Positions 8,257 through 18,181 are shown, numbered from the stretch's first letter. The stretch: 64,000 bases of DNA from Paraburkholderia caribensis (GCF_002902945.1 NZ_CP026102.1:2294001-2358000), one strand, 5' to 3'. The notes: generated by a model from the sequence alone, not told the origin. Translations and numbers: made by a program.

Positions 8257-9324
8257 TTACCGCATCAACTCATCAAAACTGACAAGCAGCCGCTCGATAT
8301 CAGGAGAATGAATATCCCCCATAGTAGAAATCCGGAAAAGCTCCTTGGACAATCCACCCTGCCCGGCATAGATAACAAAGCCGCGCGCTTTAAGCGCATC
8401 ATGCAACCGCTCATAAGAAACGCCGTCCGGCAACTTATAAGCCCGCAGCACAACGGAAGACTCAGCCGCTGGCAAAGCACTCCCAATCCCACGCGCAAAA
8501 AGCCCCTGCCGAGCCTGCTCGGCCAGAGCCAGATAACGAGCATGCCGCGCCCGCCAACCACCTTCCTCATCAAGCTCGCGCAGCGCCTCCACAAGCGCAT
8601 AGTAAGCGTGAACAGAAGGCGTAAACGGCGTATTCCGCTGATCCTGCAAACTGGCAAGCCGCACAAGCCCGAGATAATAAGTCCGGCTCGCAGCAGCCGC
8701 CAACGCATCCCGCCGCACAATAACAAAAGCGGCACCCGGCACGCCATGCAGACATTTATTCGCCGTCGCGGCAACAGCCACAATCGTGCCTTCAGCGAAA
8801 TCGATCTCTTCAGCACCGAAGCTGCTCACACCATCAACCAGCATCTTCACATTGCGCTCGCGGCAAACCACCGCCAGCGCCTTGAGATCATTCAAACGCC
8901 CCGTCGTCGTCTCGTGATGAATCACGGCAACATGCGTAATCGCCTTATCGGCATCGAGCGCAGCCGCAATCCTCGCCAGATCGGGCGCCTGCATCCACTC
9001 ATGCTTCACGACGCTATGCGCGATGCGATACTGCGCCGCGATCTGCGCAATACGCTCGCCATACACACCATTCTCGACAATCAGCAACTTGCCGTTCTCC
9101 GGCACCAGCGCCGCGATCATGCTCTCGACCGCCGCCGTCCCCGAGCCCGTCATCAACACGGCGCTCCATTGCGCAGGGTCGAGGTCGTACAGTTTGACCA
9201 GACGCGCGCGCGCTTCGTCCTGCAAGTCGAAGAACTCGCTCTCGCGATGACACAAGTCCGTTTGCAGCAGGCTGTTACGCACACGCTCGGTCAGCGTGAC
9301 AGGGCCTGGATTCATCAGCAGCAT
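8257..9324 (-). CDS. phnW: 2-aminoethylphosphonate aminotransferase
   Basis: PLP-dependent class V aminotransferase of 355 residues that interconverts phosphonoacetaldehyde and 2-aminoethylphosphonate (AEP). It begins with MNPGPVTLTERVRNSLLQTDLCHRE, typical of PhnW-like enzymes. The PLP lysine is in AVAATANKCLHGVPGAAFV, and the SSFGAEEIDF region carries the cofactor Asp/Glu. The ATG at 9324 overlaps the aepY stop (TGATG) and AGGAG lies just upstream. It is last in a four-gene operon with PEP mutase and phosphonopyruvate decarboxylase, so here it should work in the synthetic direction, making AEP, rather than in degradation. Confidence 0.88.
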   Translation of the reverse strand: MLLMNPGPVTLTERVRNSLLQTDLCHRESEFFDLQDEARARLVKLYDLDPAQWSAVLMTGSGTAAVESMIAALVPENGKLLIVENGVYGERIAQIAAQYRIAHSVVKHEWMQAPDLARIAAALDADKAITHVAVIHHETTTGRLNDLKALAVVCRERNVKMLVDGVSSFGAEEIDFAEGTIVAVAATANKCLHGVPGAAFVIVRRDALAAAASRTYYLGLVRLASLQDQRNTPFTPSVHAYYALVEALRELDEEGGWRARHARYLALAEQARQGLFARGIGSALPAAESSVVLRAYKLPDGVSYERLHDALKARGFVIYAGQGGLSKELFRISTMGDIHSPDIERLLVSFDELMR

Positions 9325-10508
9325 CAACGTGCTCCTTCGTTCGAGCCGGCAGTGGCGATATGGCGCATCAGGCGCGTCTTCACATCGGGCGGCGTGATGG
9401 TCGGGCGCGGCAAGCCGTCAGGCGTGCCACGGCGGATCGCGACGCGCACGAAGCGCGGGCCGTCAAGCAGCGGCGACGCGAACAACTCGTCGATCAGGCC
9501 CGCGTCATCGCCTTCGACCGCGGACGCATAGCCGCACGCCGCCGCGACACCCGCAAACGACACCTGCGGCGAGACCGTCGACTGGCCGCCGGTAGAATCG
9601 TGAGCGCCGTTGTCGAGCAGAATGTGCGTGAGATTCGACGGACCATATGCGCCCAGCGTCGCGAACACGCCCATGCGCATCAGCGCCGCACCGTCGCCGT
9701 CGAGCGCGACGACATGCAGGTCCGGCCGCGTCAGTGCGAGCCCCAGCGCAAACGGCGTAATACAGCCCATCGAGCCGACCATGTACAACTGGTTCGGCCG
9801 GTCGTCGATCGCGTAAAGCTCGCGCCCGCAAAATCCCGTCGATGCAAGCACGACCGTCGAGTTCACCGGCGTATGCGCAATCACGCGCTGCAAGGCCTCA
9901 TTGCGCGTCGGCAAGGCGTCGGCGGCAACAGCACGCGACACGTCACGCGCGGCACGCACGTCGCGCTTCGTCGCGCGGCCCGAGTCCTTCAGCTCGTATG
10001 GCGCAACGCTGCCCTTCTGCATCACGAGCGCATACGGGCGGCCCGTCGCGTCCATGTGCGCAATCGCACGGTCCAGCGCGGGACCGATCGCTTCCGCTTC
10101 CGTCGGGAACGTCTCCCACGGAATCTCCATCGTGTCGAGCATCGCCGGCGTGATGGGGCCCATCAATTGATGCTGCGGCTCGTCCGCGACGCCGGGCTGG
10201 CCGCGCCACGTGACGATCAGCAGTTGCGGCAGGCGGAACGTCCACGTCAGCGACGTGAGCGGGCTCACCGCGTTGCCGAGGCCCGAGTTCTGCATCATCG
10301 TCACGCCGCGACGGCCATTCTGCGCGCCGAGCGTGACACCCGCGATGAACGCGACCGCATCGCCTTCGTTCGCCGCCGACACGTAATGCAGCTTCGGGTC
10401 CTGCAGCACGTAGTTGATGAACGGCGTCAGATACGAGCACGGCACGCCCGCATACCAGTCGAAGCCGCGCTCGCGCGCCGCCTCGACGAACTGTGCTGCC
10501 TCGATCAT
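9324..10508 (-). CDS. aepY: Phosphonopyruvate decarboxylase
   Basis: Thiamine-diphosphate enzyme of 394 residues that decarboxylates 3-phosphonopyruvate to phosphonoacetaldehyde, the irreversible step that drives C-P bond formation. Visible features are the N-terminal pyrimidine-binding half (GVPCSYLTPFINY, SAANEGDAVAFIAGVTLG with the key Glu) and the C-terminal diphosphate-binding half (GDGAALMRMGVFATLG ... LLDNGAHDSTGGQ), the GDG-N motif of TPP enzymes. The start overlaps the aepX stop and the stop overlaps the phnW start, so the three genes are coupled. Confidence 0.9.
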   Translation of the reverse strand: MIEAAQFVEAARERGFDWYAGVPCSYLTPFINYVLQDPKLHYVSAANEGDAVAFIAGVTLGAQNGRRGVTMMQNSGLGNAVSPLTSLTWTFRLPQLLIVTWRGQPGVADEPQHQLMGPITPAMLDTMEIPWETFPTEAEAIGPALDRAIAHMDATGRPYALVMQKGSVAPYELKDSGRATKRDVRAARDVSRAVAADALPTRNEALQRVIAHTPVNSTVVLASTGFCGRELYAIDDRPNQLYMVGSMGCITPFALGLALTRPDLHVVALDGDGAALMRMGVFATLGAYGPSNLTHILLDNGAHDSTGGQSTVSPQVSFAGVAAACGYASAVEGDDAGLIDELFASPLLDGPRFVRVAIRRGTPDGLPRPTITPPDVKTRLMRHIATAGSNEGAR

Positions 10509-12214
10509 TGCGCCGCGCCTCCCGCTGCATCGCTCTTCGCAAGCGGCGTCGCTTCGTGCGCGAAGTCGCCCGCGCGACGGAAGTCTTCGAGGTCGTTCAC
10601 ACCGCGCCAGTGGCCATGCACGTATTGCACTTCGACTTCTTCACCGGCTTCGATCAGCGCATTCAACAGGGCAGGCATGTCGAGCGAATCGAAATCGGGG
10701 CGCGCGCGCAGCGTGTTCATCACCGCCTGCAGACGCTCGCGGCCCGCGCCGCGCACGTTCAGCAAACCGATCCAGCGGCCGTGCGGCGCTTCGCCCTTCA
10801 CGTCGGCTTCGTTGTTCGCCACACGGCGCAGCAGCACCTTGTTGCCGAACAGGCCGCGATCGTCGGCGGCCGAGCACCACGCGAAATCGCGCACGCTCTG
10901 GTTCGTCGCGCCCGCTTCGGCTACCGTCGTCGAATCGACGACCACGCTGAACAGCGCTTCGCTATCCACCAGATCGCGCACGATGTAGCTGCGGAACAGC
11001 AGGTCGCCGTACGAGATCACGGTGTCGTTCTGCAAGCCGTCGACCGCGCACGCGAGCGACGCCAGTTCGCCCGTCTGCTCGTGACGCTCGTTGACCACGA
11101 GCTTGATGCCCGCCGTGTCGATCGCGTCGGCGCGATAGCCGCCCACCACCGTGATGTCGTTGACGCCCTGCTTCTTGAATGCGTCCACGAGCCAGCGCAG
11201 CAGCGGCTTGCCCGCGATGGGCAGCATGACCTTCGGACGATCCGTCGTCACGGCTTCCAGGCCCTTGCCGCGGCTCGCGGCAAGCACCACGGCCGAACTC
11301 GCCACACGCGACGACGACAGATAACGCTCTTCCGCTACCGAGTACTCGTCGGCATCCTGCAGACGGAAAATTTCATTGACGGTCGCAATGCGGTCTTCCA
11401 CATTGACGAGCGTCTGGCTCTCGTAGATTTCCTTGACGACCGCCTGCATCGCGGAAGTGGCCGCGCGAATCTGATGATTCGCCCAGATGACCGTGCTGAT
11501 GCCCGCCTTGCGGAACACTTCCGTCGGCGTGCTGTAGTACTTGGTCGGCACGATCACCAGCGGACCGCGGCCTGCCCATTCGCGCGCGAACTCGAGAATC
11601 TCGTCGGCGCGCGACAGCTTGCTGTGGATCAGGATCGCATCCGCACCCGCCTGGCGATACGCTTCGGCGCGCTTCAACGCTTCGTCCATGCCCCAGCCGG
11701 CGATCAGCGCTTCGACGCGCGCGACGATCGAGAAATGCTCGTCCGTCTGCGAGTCCTTGCCCGCCTTGATCTTGCCGCAGAACTCGTCGATATCGGCGAG
11801 CGGCTGCGCTTCGCCCTTGATGAAGCTGTTCGTCTTCGGAAACACCTTGTCTTCGATGCACACGCCCGCGATGCCGCGTTGCTCCAGCTTGCGCACCAGG
11901 CGGCGCACGTTGTTGAAGTTGCCGTAGCCGGTGTCGCCGTCGAGCAAAATGGGCAGGTCGCTCGCGTCAGCCATGAATTCGAGCGTATCGACGACTTGCG
12001 TCCAGCTCGCTTCGTTGTTGTCGCGCACACCGTATTGCGCGGAGATCGCAAGGCCCGAGCCCCAGATGCCCTTGAAGCCGGCTTCGCGCGCGATGCGTGC
12101 GGAGATGCCGTTGTGCGCTTCCATCAGGAATTCGAGTTCGTTGCTGGTGAGCATCTGGCGCAAGCGTGCGCTGCGCGACAGAGTGGAAACAAATGAGGGT
12201 TCGCGTGCGTTCAT
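10505..12214 (-). CDS. aepX: Phosphoenolpyruvate mutase fused to a nucleotidyltransferase domain
   Basis: Two-domain protein of 569 residues. Residues about 20-300 are a PEP mutase of the isocitrate-lyase superfamily, which rearranges phosphoenolpyruvate to phosphonopyruvate; the diagnostic active-site segment EDKVFPKTNSF is intact, along with GDTGYGNFNNVRR. Residues about 310-550 form an NTP-transferase domain (VLAASRGKGLEAVTTDRPKV, MLPIAGKPLLRWLVDAF). Known PEP mutase fusions of this kind are thought to make CMP-activated AEP for transfer to lipids or glycans. The product here therefore may be CMP-AEP or a related nucleotide-activated phosphonate. It follows the separate nucleotidyltransferase gene by 26 bases. 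Confidence 0.88.
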   Translation of the reverse strand: MNAREPSFVSTLSRSARLRQMLTSNELEFLMEAHNGISARIAREAGFKGIWGSGLAISAQYGVRDNNEASWTQVVDTLEFMADASDLPILLDGDTGYGNFNNVRRLVRKLEQRGIAGVCIEDKVFPKTNSFIKGEAQPLADIDEFCGKIKAGKDSQTDEHFSIVARVEALIAGWGMDEALKRAEAYRQAGADAILIHSKLSRADEILEFAREWAGRGPLVIVPTKYYSTPTEVFRKAGISTVIWANHQIRAATSAMQAVVKEIYESQTLVNVEDRIATVNEIFRLQDADEYSVAEERYLSSSRVASSAVVLAASRGKGLEAVTTDRPKVMLPIAGKPLLRWLVDAFKKQGVNDITVVGGYRADAIDTAGIKLVVNERHEQTGELASLACAVDGLQNDTVISYGDLLFRSYIVRDLVDSEALFSVVVDSTTVAEAGATNQSVRDFAWCSAADDRGLFGNKVLLRRVANNEADVKGEAPHGRWIGLLNVRGAGRERLQAVMNTLRARPDFDSLDMPALLNALIEAGEEVEVQYVHGHWRGVNDLEDFRRAGDFAHEATPLAKSDAAGGAAQ

Positions 12215-12240
12215 TGTGTGGCTCCTGATTTCGGCCCGAG

Positions 12241-13011
12241 TTAGCGCTTCAGCGCTTCATGCAAAGCCGGCCGCTGCAATTGCGGCAGGACTTCTTTAGT
12301 TGCTCGCGCAACGTCGTTGGGAAAATCGATTTCGATCCAGGGCAGGCCGGTGACATCGGCCGTATCGAATGCGTGGCTGCGCTCCAGCAGCAGGTCGCGC
12401 ATGGCTTCTTCGTGCGGCAGGTTCGCGCGACCGCTATTGACATAGCCCGCCACGATCTCCGCGAAGCGCCGGGCAGCGGCCTCGGTGAAGCGGAAAAAGC
12501 CCACCGATTCGCCGATCGTGTCGTAGTCGAGGCCGACGGCCAGCTGCTTGCGCAATTCGATGGGCACGCCCTGTTTCAGGCACAGCTTGACGGGCTCGTC
12601 GCCCGCTTCGAAGTCGCGGTCGATCAGCAGGCGATTGGCGTGCTCACCCGCCACGAGCGCGGCCAGCATGCGCTCGTCGTACAGCACGTCGGCGTCCATC
12701 AGCAGCACGTCGCCGCCGCGCGTGAGGGCATCGGCGACGGTGTGCACGGTCAGCACGCTGCCCAGATCGAAGCGCGGATTGAGCCTGATCTCGGGCACCT
12801 TGCGGCCGGCCCGCGTCAGTTCGGCTTCGACCTGTTCCGGCTGAAAGCCGAGCGCGAGCACGACTTCATCGACGCCCACGGCTTCGAGCATCTGCAGATG
12901 GCGCTCCAGCAGCGTGACCCCGTCAAAGCGCAACAGACATTTTGGAAACTGCTCCCCCGGCGGTTGCTGGAGTCGCAAGCCGAGGCCTGCGGCAAGAATG
13001 ATTGCTCGCAT
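12241..13011 (-). CDS. Stand-alone sugar/phosphonate nucleotidyltransferase
   Basis: NTP-transferase-fold enzyme of 256 residues. The nucleotide-binding start MRAIILAAGLGLRLQQP and FPKCLLRFDGVTLLERHLQML are followed by the metal-binding DADVLYDERM. It is first in the operon with aepX, aepY and phnW. A second nucleotidyltransferase beside the one fused to PEP mutase suggests either that the fused domain has a different nucleotide partner or that two activated intermediates are made. Related proteins are annotated as phosphocholine or AEP cytidylyltransferases. Substrate is inferred from context only. Confidence 0.75.
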   Translation of the reverse strand: MRAIILAAGLGLRLQQPPGEQFPKCLLRFDGVTLLERHLQMLEAVGVDEVVLALGFQPEQVEAELTRAGRKVPEIRLNPRFDLGSVLTVHTVADALTRGGDVLLMDADVLYDERMLAALVAGEHANRLLIDRDFEAGDEPVKLCLKQGVPIELRKQLAVGLDYDTIGESVGFFRFTEAAARRFAEIVAGYVNSGRANLPHEEAMRDLLLERSHAFDTADVTGLPWIEIDFPNDVARATKEVLPQLQRPALHEALKR

Positions 13012-13238
13012 TCGATTTCCAGGGAAAGGGTTAATTGGCTTATTGGCTCTTTTAATCCGGCATTCGAAATGGCTTGCGCGCTGTGCGCGAAGGCGTCCCG
13101 GCGAGCCAAAAATGGCGACTATATCGGAATTGAGAACGGATTGCAGACCAGCCGGGCCGGTTTTGGCAATTGATGGAATTAATTTGAAAAATGTGGTGAT
13201 TTTGTTTGCAAACGACGCTGATTCACCTGTTTCAGCCG

Positions 13239-14381
13239 ATGAAAGGGTATTCTGCGCTTTCAGTTAATGCGAGGCACGATTTCGTGAGGAAAGCAGCAAG
13301 CCGATCAGTGACGATCGCGCCGGAAAAGCAACAGGCGCATCGATCGAAGGGGCAGAGGTACTTCAATTCACTCGTCAAGCAGATCGAAAACCGGCGTGGA
13401 CGGCTCGCGCAATGGGAAAGCTTCACGCCCGTCTTCCAGAAGAAATATGTCGACGTGCTCGTCCCGCTCCGGAAGCGTTCGCGGGACGCGCAGGTGAAGC
13501 TGATTCACCGGCTCGACGCGGTCCATGGCGATAAAGGCCTGAATGCCGTCGACCGTCGAACCGTCTCGGCACTGATCGTCGACCTGTTGCAGCCAATGAT
13601 CAGCCTTCACGACGACGACACCTTGCAGTCGATCCACGACCGGCATGCTTCGCCCGGCGACGGCGAGCCGGCCGATATCGACCTCGAAGGCATGAAAGCG
13701 GCGATCGAAGAGATGCTCGGCGTCGAATTCGAAGACGACGTGATCTCTCCACAGGAGTTCTTGAAGCGCGCGTCCGAACAGTTCGCGAAACTGCGCAGGG
13801 AAGCAGCCGAAAAAGCACAGGCGCGCGAGGAGCGCCGTGCGAAGCGCAAGCCAACGCCGAAGCAGCTCGCCGCGCAAGCGCGCAAGGAAGCGGCGAAGGC
13901 GGAAATCAGCCAGTCGCTGCGCGATGTCTACCGCAAGCTGGCGAGCGCGCTGCATCCCGATCGCGAGCACGACCCCGAGGAGCGCGCACGCAAGACCGTG
14001 CTGATGCAACGGGTCAACGAGGCGTACGCGAAACGCAAGCTTCTGCAGCTACTGGAATTGCAACTGGAACTCGAACATATCGACCAGAAGACAATCGACG
14101 GCATCAGCGAAGAAAAACTCGCGCACTACAACGAGGTGTTGCGCGAGCAGCTCGGCGAACTGGATCGCGAACTCTCGGACGTCGAACAAAAATTCAGGGG
14201 CGCATTCGGCTTTCCGCGCGGCCCTCGCATATCGCCTGACTTCGCGATGGAAGATCTCGACGACGAGATCGCGCAGCGCGTGCACATGGTGCACGAGATC
14301 GAACACGATCTGCCCGTGTTCGACGACATCAAGAAAACGAAAGCCTGGTTGAAAGCGGTCAAACGCGACCGTCCCATCTGA
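13239..14381 (+). CDS. J-domain (DnaJ-like) protein of unknown partner
   Basis: Acidic/basic coiled-coil-rich protein of about 380 residues with a J domain in its middle (SLRDVYRKLASALHPDREHD; the HPD triad is intact, followed by QRVNEAYAKRKL). The J domain stimulates Hsp70 ATPase activity. Both flanks are highly charged and helical (REAAEKAQAREERRAKRK; QLELEHIDQKTIDG) and I do not recognise them. The start is uncertain: a TTG at 13206 and the ATG at 13239 are in frame, neither with a good ribosome site. It stands alone, divergent from the AEP operon and unrelated to the chemoreceptor that follows. Confidence 0.7.
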   Translation: MKGYSALSVNARHDFVRKAASRSVTIAPEKQQAHRSKGQRYFNSLVKQIENRRGRLAQWESFTPVFQKKYVDVLVPLRKRSRDAQVKLIHRLDAVHGDKGLNAVDRRTVSALIVDLLQPMISLHDDDTLQSIHDRHASPGDGEPADIDLEGMKAAIEEMLGVEFEDDVISPQEFLKRASEQFAKLRREAAEKAQAREERRAKRKPTPKQLAAQARKEAAKAEISQSLRDVYRKLASALHPDREHDPEERARKTVLMQRVNEAYAKRKLLQLLELQLELEHIDQKTIDGISEEKLAHYNEVLREQLGELDRELSDVEQKFRGAFGFPRGPRISPDFAMEDLDDEIAQRVHMVHEIEHDLPVFDDIKKTKAWLKAVKRDRPI

Positions 14382-14592
14382 TCCCGCGCATCGCCTTCCA
14401 TCCCGCCGGGCGCGCTCGCGCCCATTTTCTCGTCATACCAATACGCGCCGTGCTCATTAGGGGTTTCCCCGGCTGCTGCAAGCGTTTGCGGCGGTCGTAA
14501 ACCCTGTCAGGCATCGCCTGTATCTGCCGCCATCCTGCACAAAACCCGAAGACCGTCACACGCAACCCCAGCCGCCGCAAGCAAAGCACACC

Positions 14593-16134
14593 ATGACTCT
14601 GAACAAGAAACTCGCCTCGATGATCGCCATCCTGTGGATCGGCCTCGTTCTCATCGGCGCGTTCGGCGCGTGGCAAAGCCGCTCGTCGATGATCGCCGAC
14701 CGCCGCGATCAGCTGACTACGCTCGTCGAACAGGCCAATTCGATCGTCAACCGCTACTACACGCTGTCGCAGCAGCACGCGATGAGTGAAGCCGACGCGA
14801 AGAAACAGGCGCTCGACACGCTGTCTGCGCTGCGCTACGGCACCGACGGCTATCTGTCCGTCAACGATTCGCAGCCCGTCATGCTGATGCATCCGTTCAA
14901 GCCGGCGCTGGTCGGCAAGAACCTGTCGGGCTTCACGGACCCGGCGGGCAATCACCTGTTCGTCGATATCGTCAACGCCTCGAACCAGGGCAAGGGCGGT
15001 TTCGTCGACTACCTGTGGTCGAAGCCGGGCAGCGACACGCCCGTCCCGAAGACCAGCTACGCGATGCGCTTCACGCCGTGGGACTGGGTGCTCGTCACGG
15101 GCATGTACATGGACGACGTGCAGAAAGCGTTCTACGTCGATCTCGGGCGCTGGCTCGCCATCACCTTCGTGCTGGGCGGCATCGCGACGCTCGTGATGGT
15201 GCTCGTGCTGCGCAGCGTGAAGCGCACGCTCGGCGGCGACCTCGAAGTGGCCGTCGAAGCAACCCAGCGGATCGCGCGCGGCGACCTGGCGACACCCGTG
15301 CCGCTCGCGCACAACGACCGCGCGAGCCTGCTGCACGCGCTGCACACCATGCAAAACGGTCTGGTCGATACCGTCTCGCGCGTGCGCGCCGGCACCGAGA
15401 ACATCAACGTCGGCGCCAGCGAAATCGCCGCAGGCAATACCGATCTGTCGCAACGCACGGAAGAACAGGCGGCCGCGCTGGTGCAGACGGCATCGAGCAT
15501 GGACCAGATGACGTCGAACGTGAAGCAGAACGCCGAAAGCGCCGCGACAGCCGCCGGGCTCGCAAGCGAGGCCGCCGACATCGCGAAACGCGGCAGCCGG
15601 GTGGTCGACGACGTGGTCCGCACGATGGGCGACATCACGAGCAGCTCGAAGCAGATCGGCGACATCATCGGCGTGATCGACGGCATTGCGTTCCAGACCA
15701 ACATCCTCGCGCTCAATGCCGCCGTCGAAGCGGCGCGCGCGGGCGAACAGGGCCGCGGCTTCGCGGTCGTCGCAGCGGAAGTGCGCAGCCTCGCGCAGCG
15801 CTCGGCAACGGCGGCAAAGGAAATCAAGGCGTTGATCGAAACGTCGACGGGCAGCGTCGAGGAAGGCGCGGCGCTGGTCGCGAACGCCGGCTCGACGATG
15901 GGCGAGATTGTCGCCTCGGTGCGCCGCGTCAACGAGATTCTCGAGGAAATCAGCCATGCGTCGCGCGAGCAGAGCGCGGGCATCGAGCAGGTCAACCGCG
16001 CCGTCGGCGAAATGGATCAGGTCACGCAGCAGAACGCGGCGCTCGTCGAGCAGGCTGCGGCGGCCGCCCATTCGCTCAAAGACCAGGTCGGCGGCCTGCG
16101 CGAGGCGATTTCAAGCTTCTCGCTGCCCGCCTGA
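14593..16134 (+). CDS. Methyl-accepting chemotaxis protein with Cache sensor
   Basis: Transmembrane chemoreceptor of 513 residues. Domains in order: TM1 (residues about 10-28), a periplasmic single-Cache-type sensor (YGTDGYLSVNDSQPVMLMHPF, DPAGNHLFVDIVNASNQGKGGFVDY), TM2 (about 187-208), HAMP linker, and a cytoplasmic signalling domain with the conserved hairpin tip VIDGIAFQTNILALNAAVEAARAGE. The methylation-helix region contains ATAAKEIKALI. The Cache family usually binds small organic acids or other metabolites; the ligand is unknown. It is monocistronic with 211 bases upstream. Confidence 0.9.
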   Translation: MTLNKKLASMIAILWIGLVLIGAFGAWQSRSSMIADRRDQLTTLVEQANSIVNRYYTLSQQHAMSEADAKKQALDTLSALRYGTDGYLSVNDSQPVMLMHPFKPALVGKNLSGFTDPAGNHLFVDIVNASNQGKGGFVDYLWSKPGSDTPVPKTSYAMRFTPWDWVLVTGMYMDDVQKAFYVDLGRWLAITFVLGGIATLVMVLVLRSVKRTLGGDLEVAVEATQRIARGDLATPVPLAHNDRASLLHALHTMQNGLVDTVSRVRAGTENINVGASEIAAGNTDLSQRTEEQAAALVQTASSMDQMTSNVKQNAESAATAAGLASEAADIAKRGSRVVDDVVRTMGDITSSSKQIGDIIGVIDGIAFQTNILALNAAVEAARAGEQGRGFAVVAAEVRSLAQRSATAAKEIKALIETSTGSVEEGAALVANAGSTMGEIVASVRRVNEILEEISHASREQSAGIEQVNRAVGEMDQVTQQNAALVEQAAAAAHSLKDQVGGLREAISSFSLPA

Positions 16135-16177
16135 CAGTACTGCAAGGCCCTGCCCGGCGCGGTAGACAATAAAAAGA

Positions 16178-16196
16178 AGGCGCTCATCGAGCGCCT
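16178..16196. terminator. 8-bp hairpin after the chemoreceptor gene
   Basis: AGGCGCTC and GAGCGCCT pair perfectly around ATC, 43 bases after the chemoreceptor stop. The flanking AATAAAAAGA gives a T-rich run only when read on the minus strand, so it is a better terminator in that direction although no minus-strand gene lies nearby. The rest of the 288-base gap to the next gene shows nothing else. Confidence 0.45.
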
Positions 16197-16423
16197 CGTT
16201 AACACGCCGCGTCGGAGACGACGCATCAGTTGAACGGGCGACGGAGACGGCTTTTTCAACGCGGCCCTGCGGGCTGCGTGCGCCGGACCACAATCGGCAC
16301 GGCCTCTGAATCCCGCCCGCCGCGCAAAAACCTTTCTCGAAGCTCGCGCTCAGATTACGTTCTTATTACAATCTGATCCACGTTCACTGTGGACCGGTTG
16401 TCAGAGCGGCCGGCTTCGCCCTC

Positions 16424-18172
16424 ATGTTCCGCAAGAAAAATCACGATCCGTACGCGCCCGTCGCGAAGAATCCCGTCCTCGTCGCGCGTCTGCCGATGTG
16501 GCGCTCGAAGCTGATCGTGATCCTCGTGTTCGCGGCGTTCGCCGCGCTGATCGGCCGCGCGTTCTGGGTGCAGATCGTCAATCAGGACTTCTACGTCGAA
16601 CAGGGGCAAAAGCGCTATCAGCGCACCATCGAACTCGACGCGACGCGCGGGCGCATCGTCGACCGCAATGGCGCGATGCTGGCCGTCAGTCTCGCCACTT
16701 ACGAAATCTGGGCGTCACCGAAACTGCTCGCCGAAGCCGCGTATCCGCCGCTGGCGAAGCTGCTCGACATGCCGCTTGCCGAGTTCACGCAGCGCGTCTC
16801 CGGCAACAAGAGCTTCGTGCTGCTCAAGCGCCAGGTCGATGCGGAAACGGCCGCGCATATCGACAAGCTCAACCTCGCGGGCATCACGCGCATTGCGGAT
16901 TCGAAGCGCTTTTATCCCGAGGGCGAATCGGCGGCGCACGTGGTCGGCTTCACCGATATCGAGGACAACGGCCAGGAAGGCATCGAACTCGCCGCCAACG
17001 ACCTGCTCACGGGCGAGCCGGGCGAGCGCGAGGTGATCCGCGACCGGCTCGGCCGCGTCGTGTCGGACACGCGCCCGCTGACGCCGGCGCAACACGGCGC
17101 GACCGTGCATCTGACCGTCGACCGCCGCATCCAGCAGCTCGCGTATGCGCAACTCAAGGCGGCCGTCGCGAAGCACAGCGCGCAGGCGGGCAGCGTCGTC
17201 GTGCTCGATGCGCGCAACGGCGAGATTCTCGCGCTCGCGAACTATCCGAGCTTCGACCCGAACGACCGCTCACGGCTCACGGGCCGCCAGTTGCGCAACC
17301 GCGCGGTCGTCGATACGTTCGAGCCTGGTTCGACGATCAAGCCGCTGGTGGTCGCGCTGTCGCTCGATCGCGGCCTGGTGCGGCCTGGCACGATGATCGA
17401 CACGGCGCCCGGCTGGTACAAGATCGGCCCGAGCGTGATCCACGACACGTCGAACCACGGACGCATGACGATTGCGGAAGCGTTGCAGAAGTCGAGCAAT
17501 ATCGCGCTCGCCAAACTCGCGCTGAACCTGCCCGCCGAAACCATCTGGAACAAGTATCAGGAGTACGGACTGGGCCGCGCGCCGGAGCTGACGTTTCCGG
17601 GCGTCGCGGCGGGCCGCGTGCGACCGTTCGCGCGCTGGCGGCCCATCGAGCAGGCGACGATGGCCTATGGCTACGGCCTGTCGGCGTCGCTGCTGCAGAT
17701 CGCGCAGGTCTACACGGCCTACGCGGGCGACGGCACGATGCACCCCGCCACGCTGCTGATCGACCCTGCGCGCGCCGCGCCGGACGGCCAGCGCGTGACG
17801 ATGCCCGCCACGGCCGCAGCGATCCGCTCGATGCTCGAAATGGCGACGAGCGAAGGCGGCACGGGGCGCGCGGCGAACGTCGACGGTTATCGCATTGGCG
17901 GCAAGACGGGCACGGCGCGCAAGCAGGTCGGCGCGGGATACGCGAAAGGCCGCTACCGGTCGCTGTTCGTCGGCATGGCGCCGATGAGCGATCCGCGTCT
18001 GGTCGTGGCCGTGATGATCGACGATCCTGCGGGACGCGCGTTTTACGGCGGCACGGTGGCGGGTCCCGTGTTCAGCGCGGTGACGGGCGGCTCGCTGCAA
18101 CTGCTCGGCGTGCCGCCCGACGCGCCTGTGACGGCGCCCGCTTCGGAAGCGGCGCACGCGCCCGGCGTGTAG
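16424..18172 (+). CDS. Peptidoglycan transpeptidase, class B PBP (FtsI/PBP3-like)
   Basis: Inner-membrane cell-wall transpeptidase of 582 residues: short cytoplasmic N-terminus, one TM helix (SKLIVILVFAAFAALIGRAFWVQIV), a dimerisation domain beginning RYQRTIELDATRGRIVDRNG and the penicillin-binding domain. All three active-site motifs are present: SxxK in EPGSTIKPL, SxN in KSSNIALAKL and KTG in GGKTGTARK. It resembles FtsI, but it lies outside the division/cell-wall cluster with no mur or fts gene near, so it is probably a second, accessory copy. Such paralogues are common in Burkholderiaceae. Confidence 0.88.
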   Translation: MFRKKNHDPYAPVAKNPVLVARLPMWRSKLIVILVFAAFAALIGRAFWVQIVNQDFYVEQGQKRYQRTIELDATRGRIVDRNGAMLAVSLATYEIWASPKLLAEAAYPPLAKLLDMPLAEFTQRVSGNKSFVLLKRQVDAETAAHIDKLNLAGITRIADSKRFYPEGESAAHVVGFTDIEDNGQEGIELAANDLLTGEPGEREVIRDRLGRVVSDTRPLTPAQHGATVHLTVDRRIQQLAYAQLKAAVAKHSAQAGSVVVLDARNGEILALANYPSFDPNDRSRLTGRQLRNRAVVDTFEPGSTIKPLVVALSLDRGLVRPGTMIDTAPGWYKIGPSVIHDTSNHGRMTIAEALQKSSNIALAKLALNLPAETIWNKYQEYGLGRAPELTFPGVAAGRVRPFARWRPIEQATMAYGYGLSASLLQIAQVYTAYAGDGTMHPATLLIDPARAAPDGQRVTMPATAAAIRSMLEMATSEGGTGRAANVDGYRIGGKTGTARKQVGAGYAKGRYRSLFVGMAPMSDPRLVVAVMIDDPAGRAFYGGTVAGPVFSAVTGGSLQLLGVPPDAPVTAPASEAAHAPGV

Positions 18173-18181
18173 CGCGGCAAC

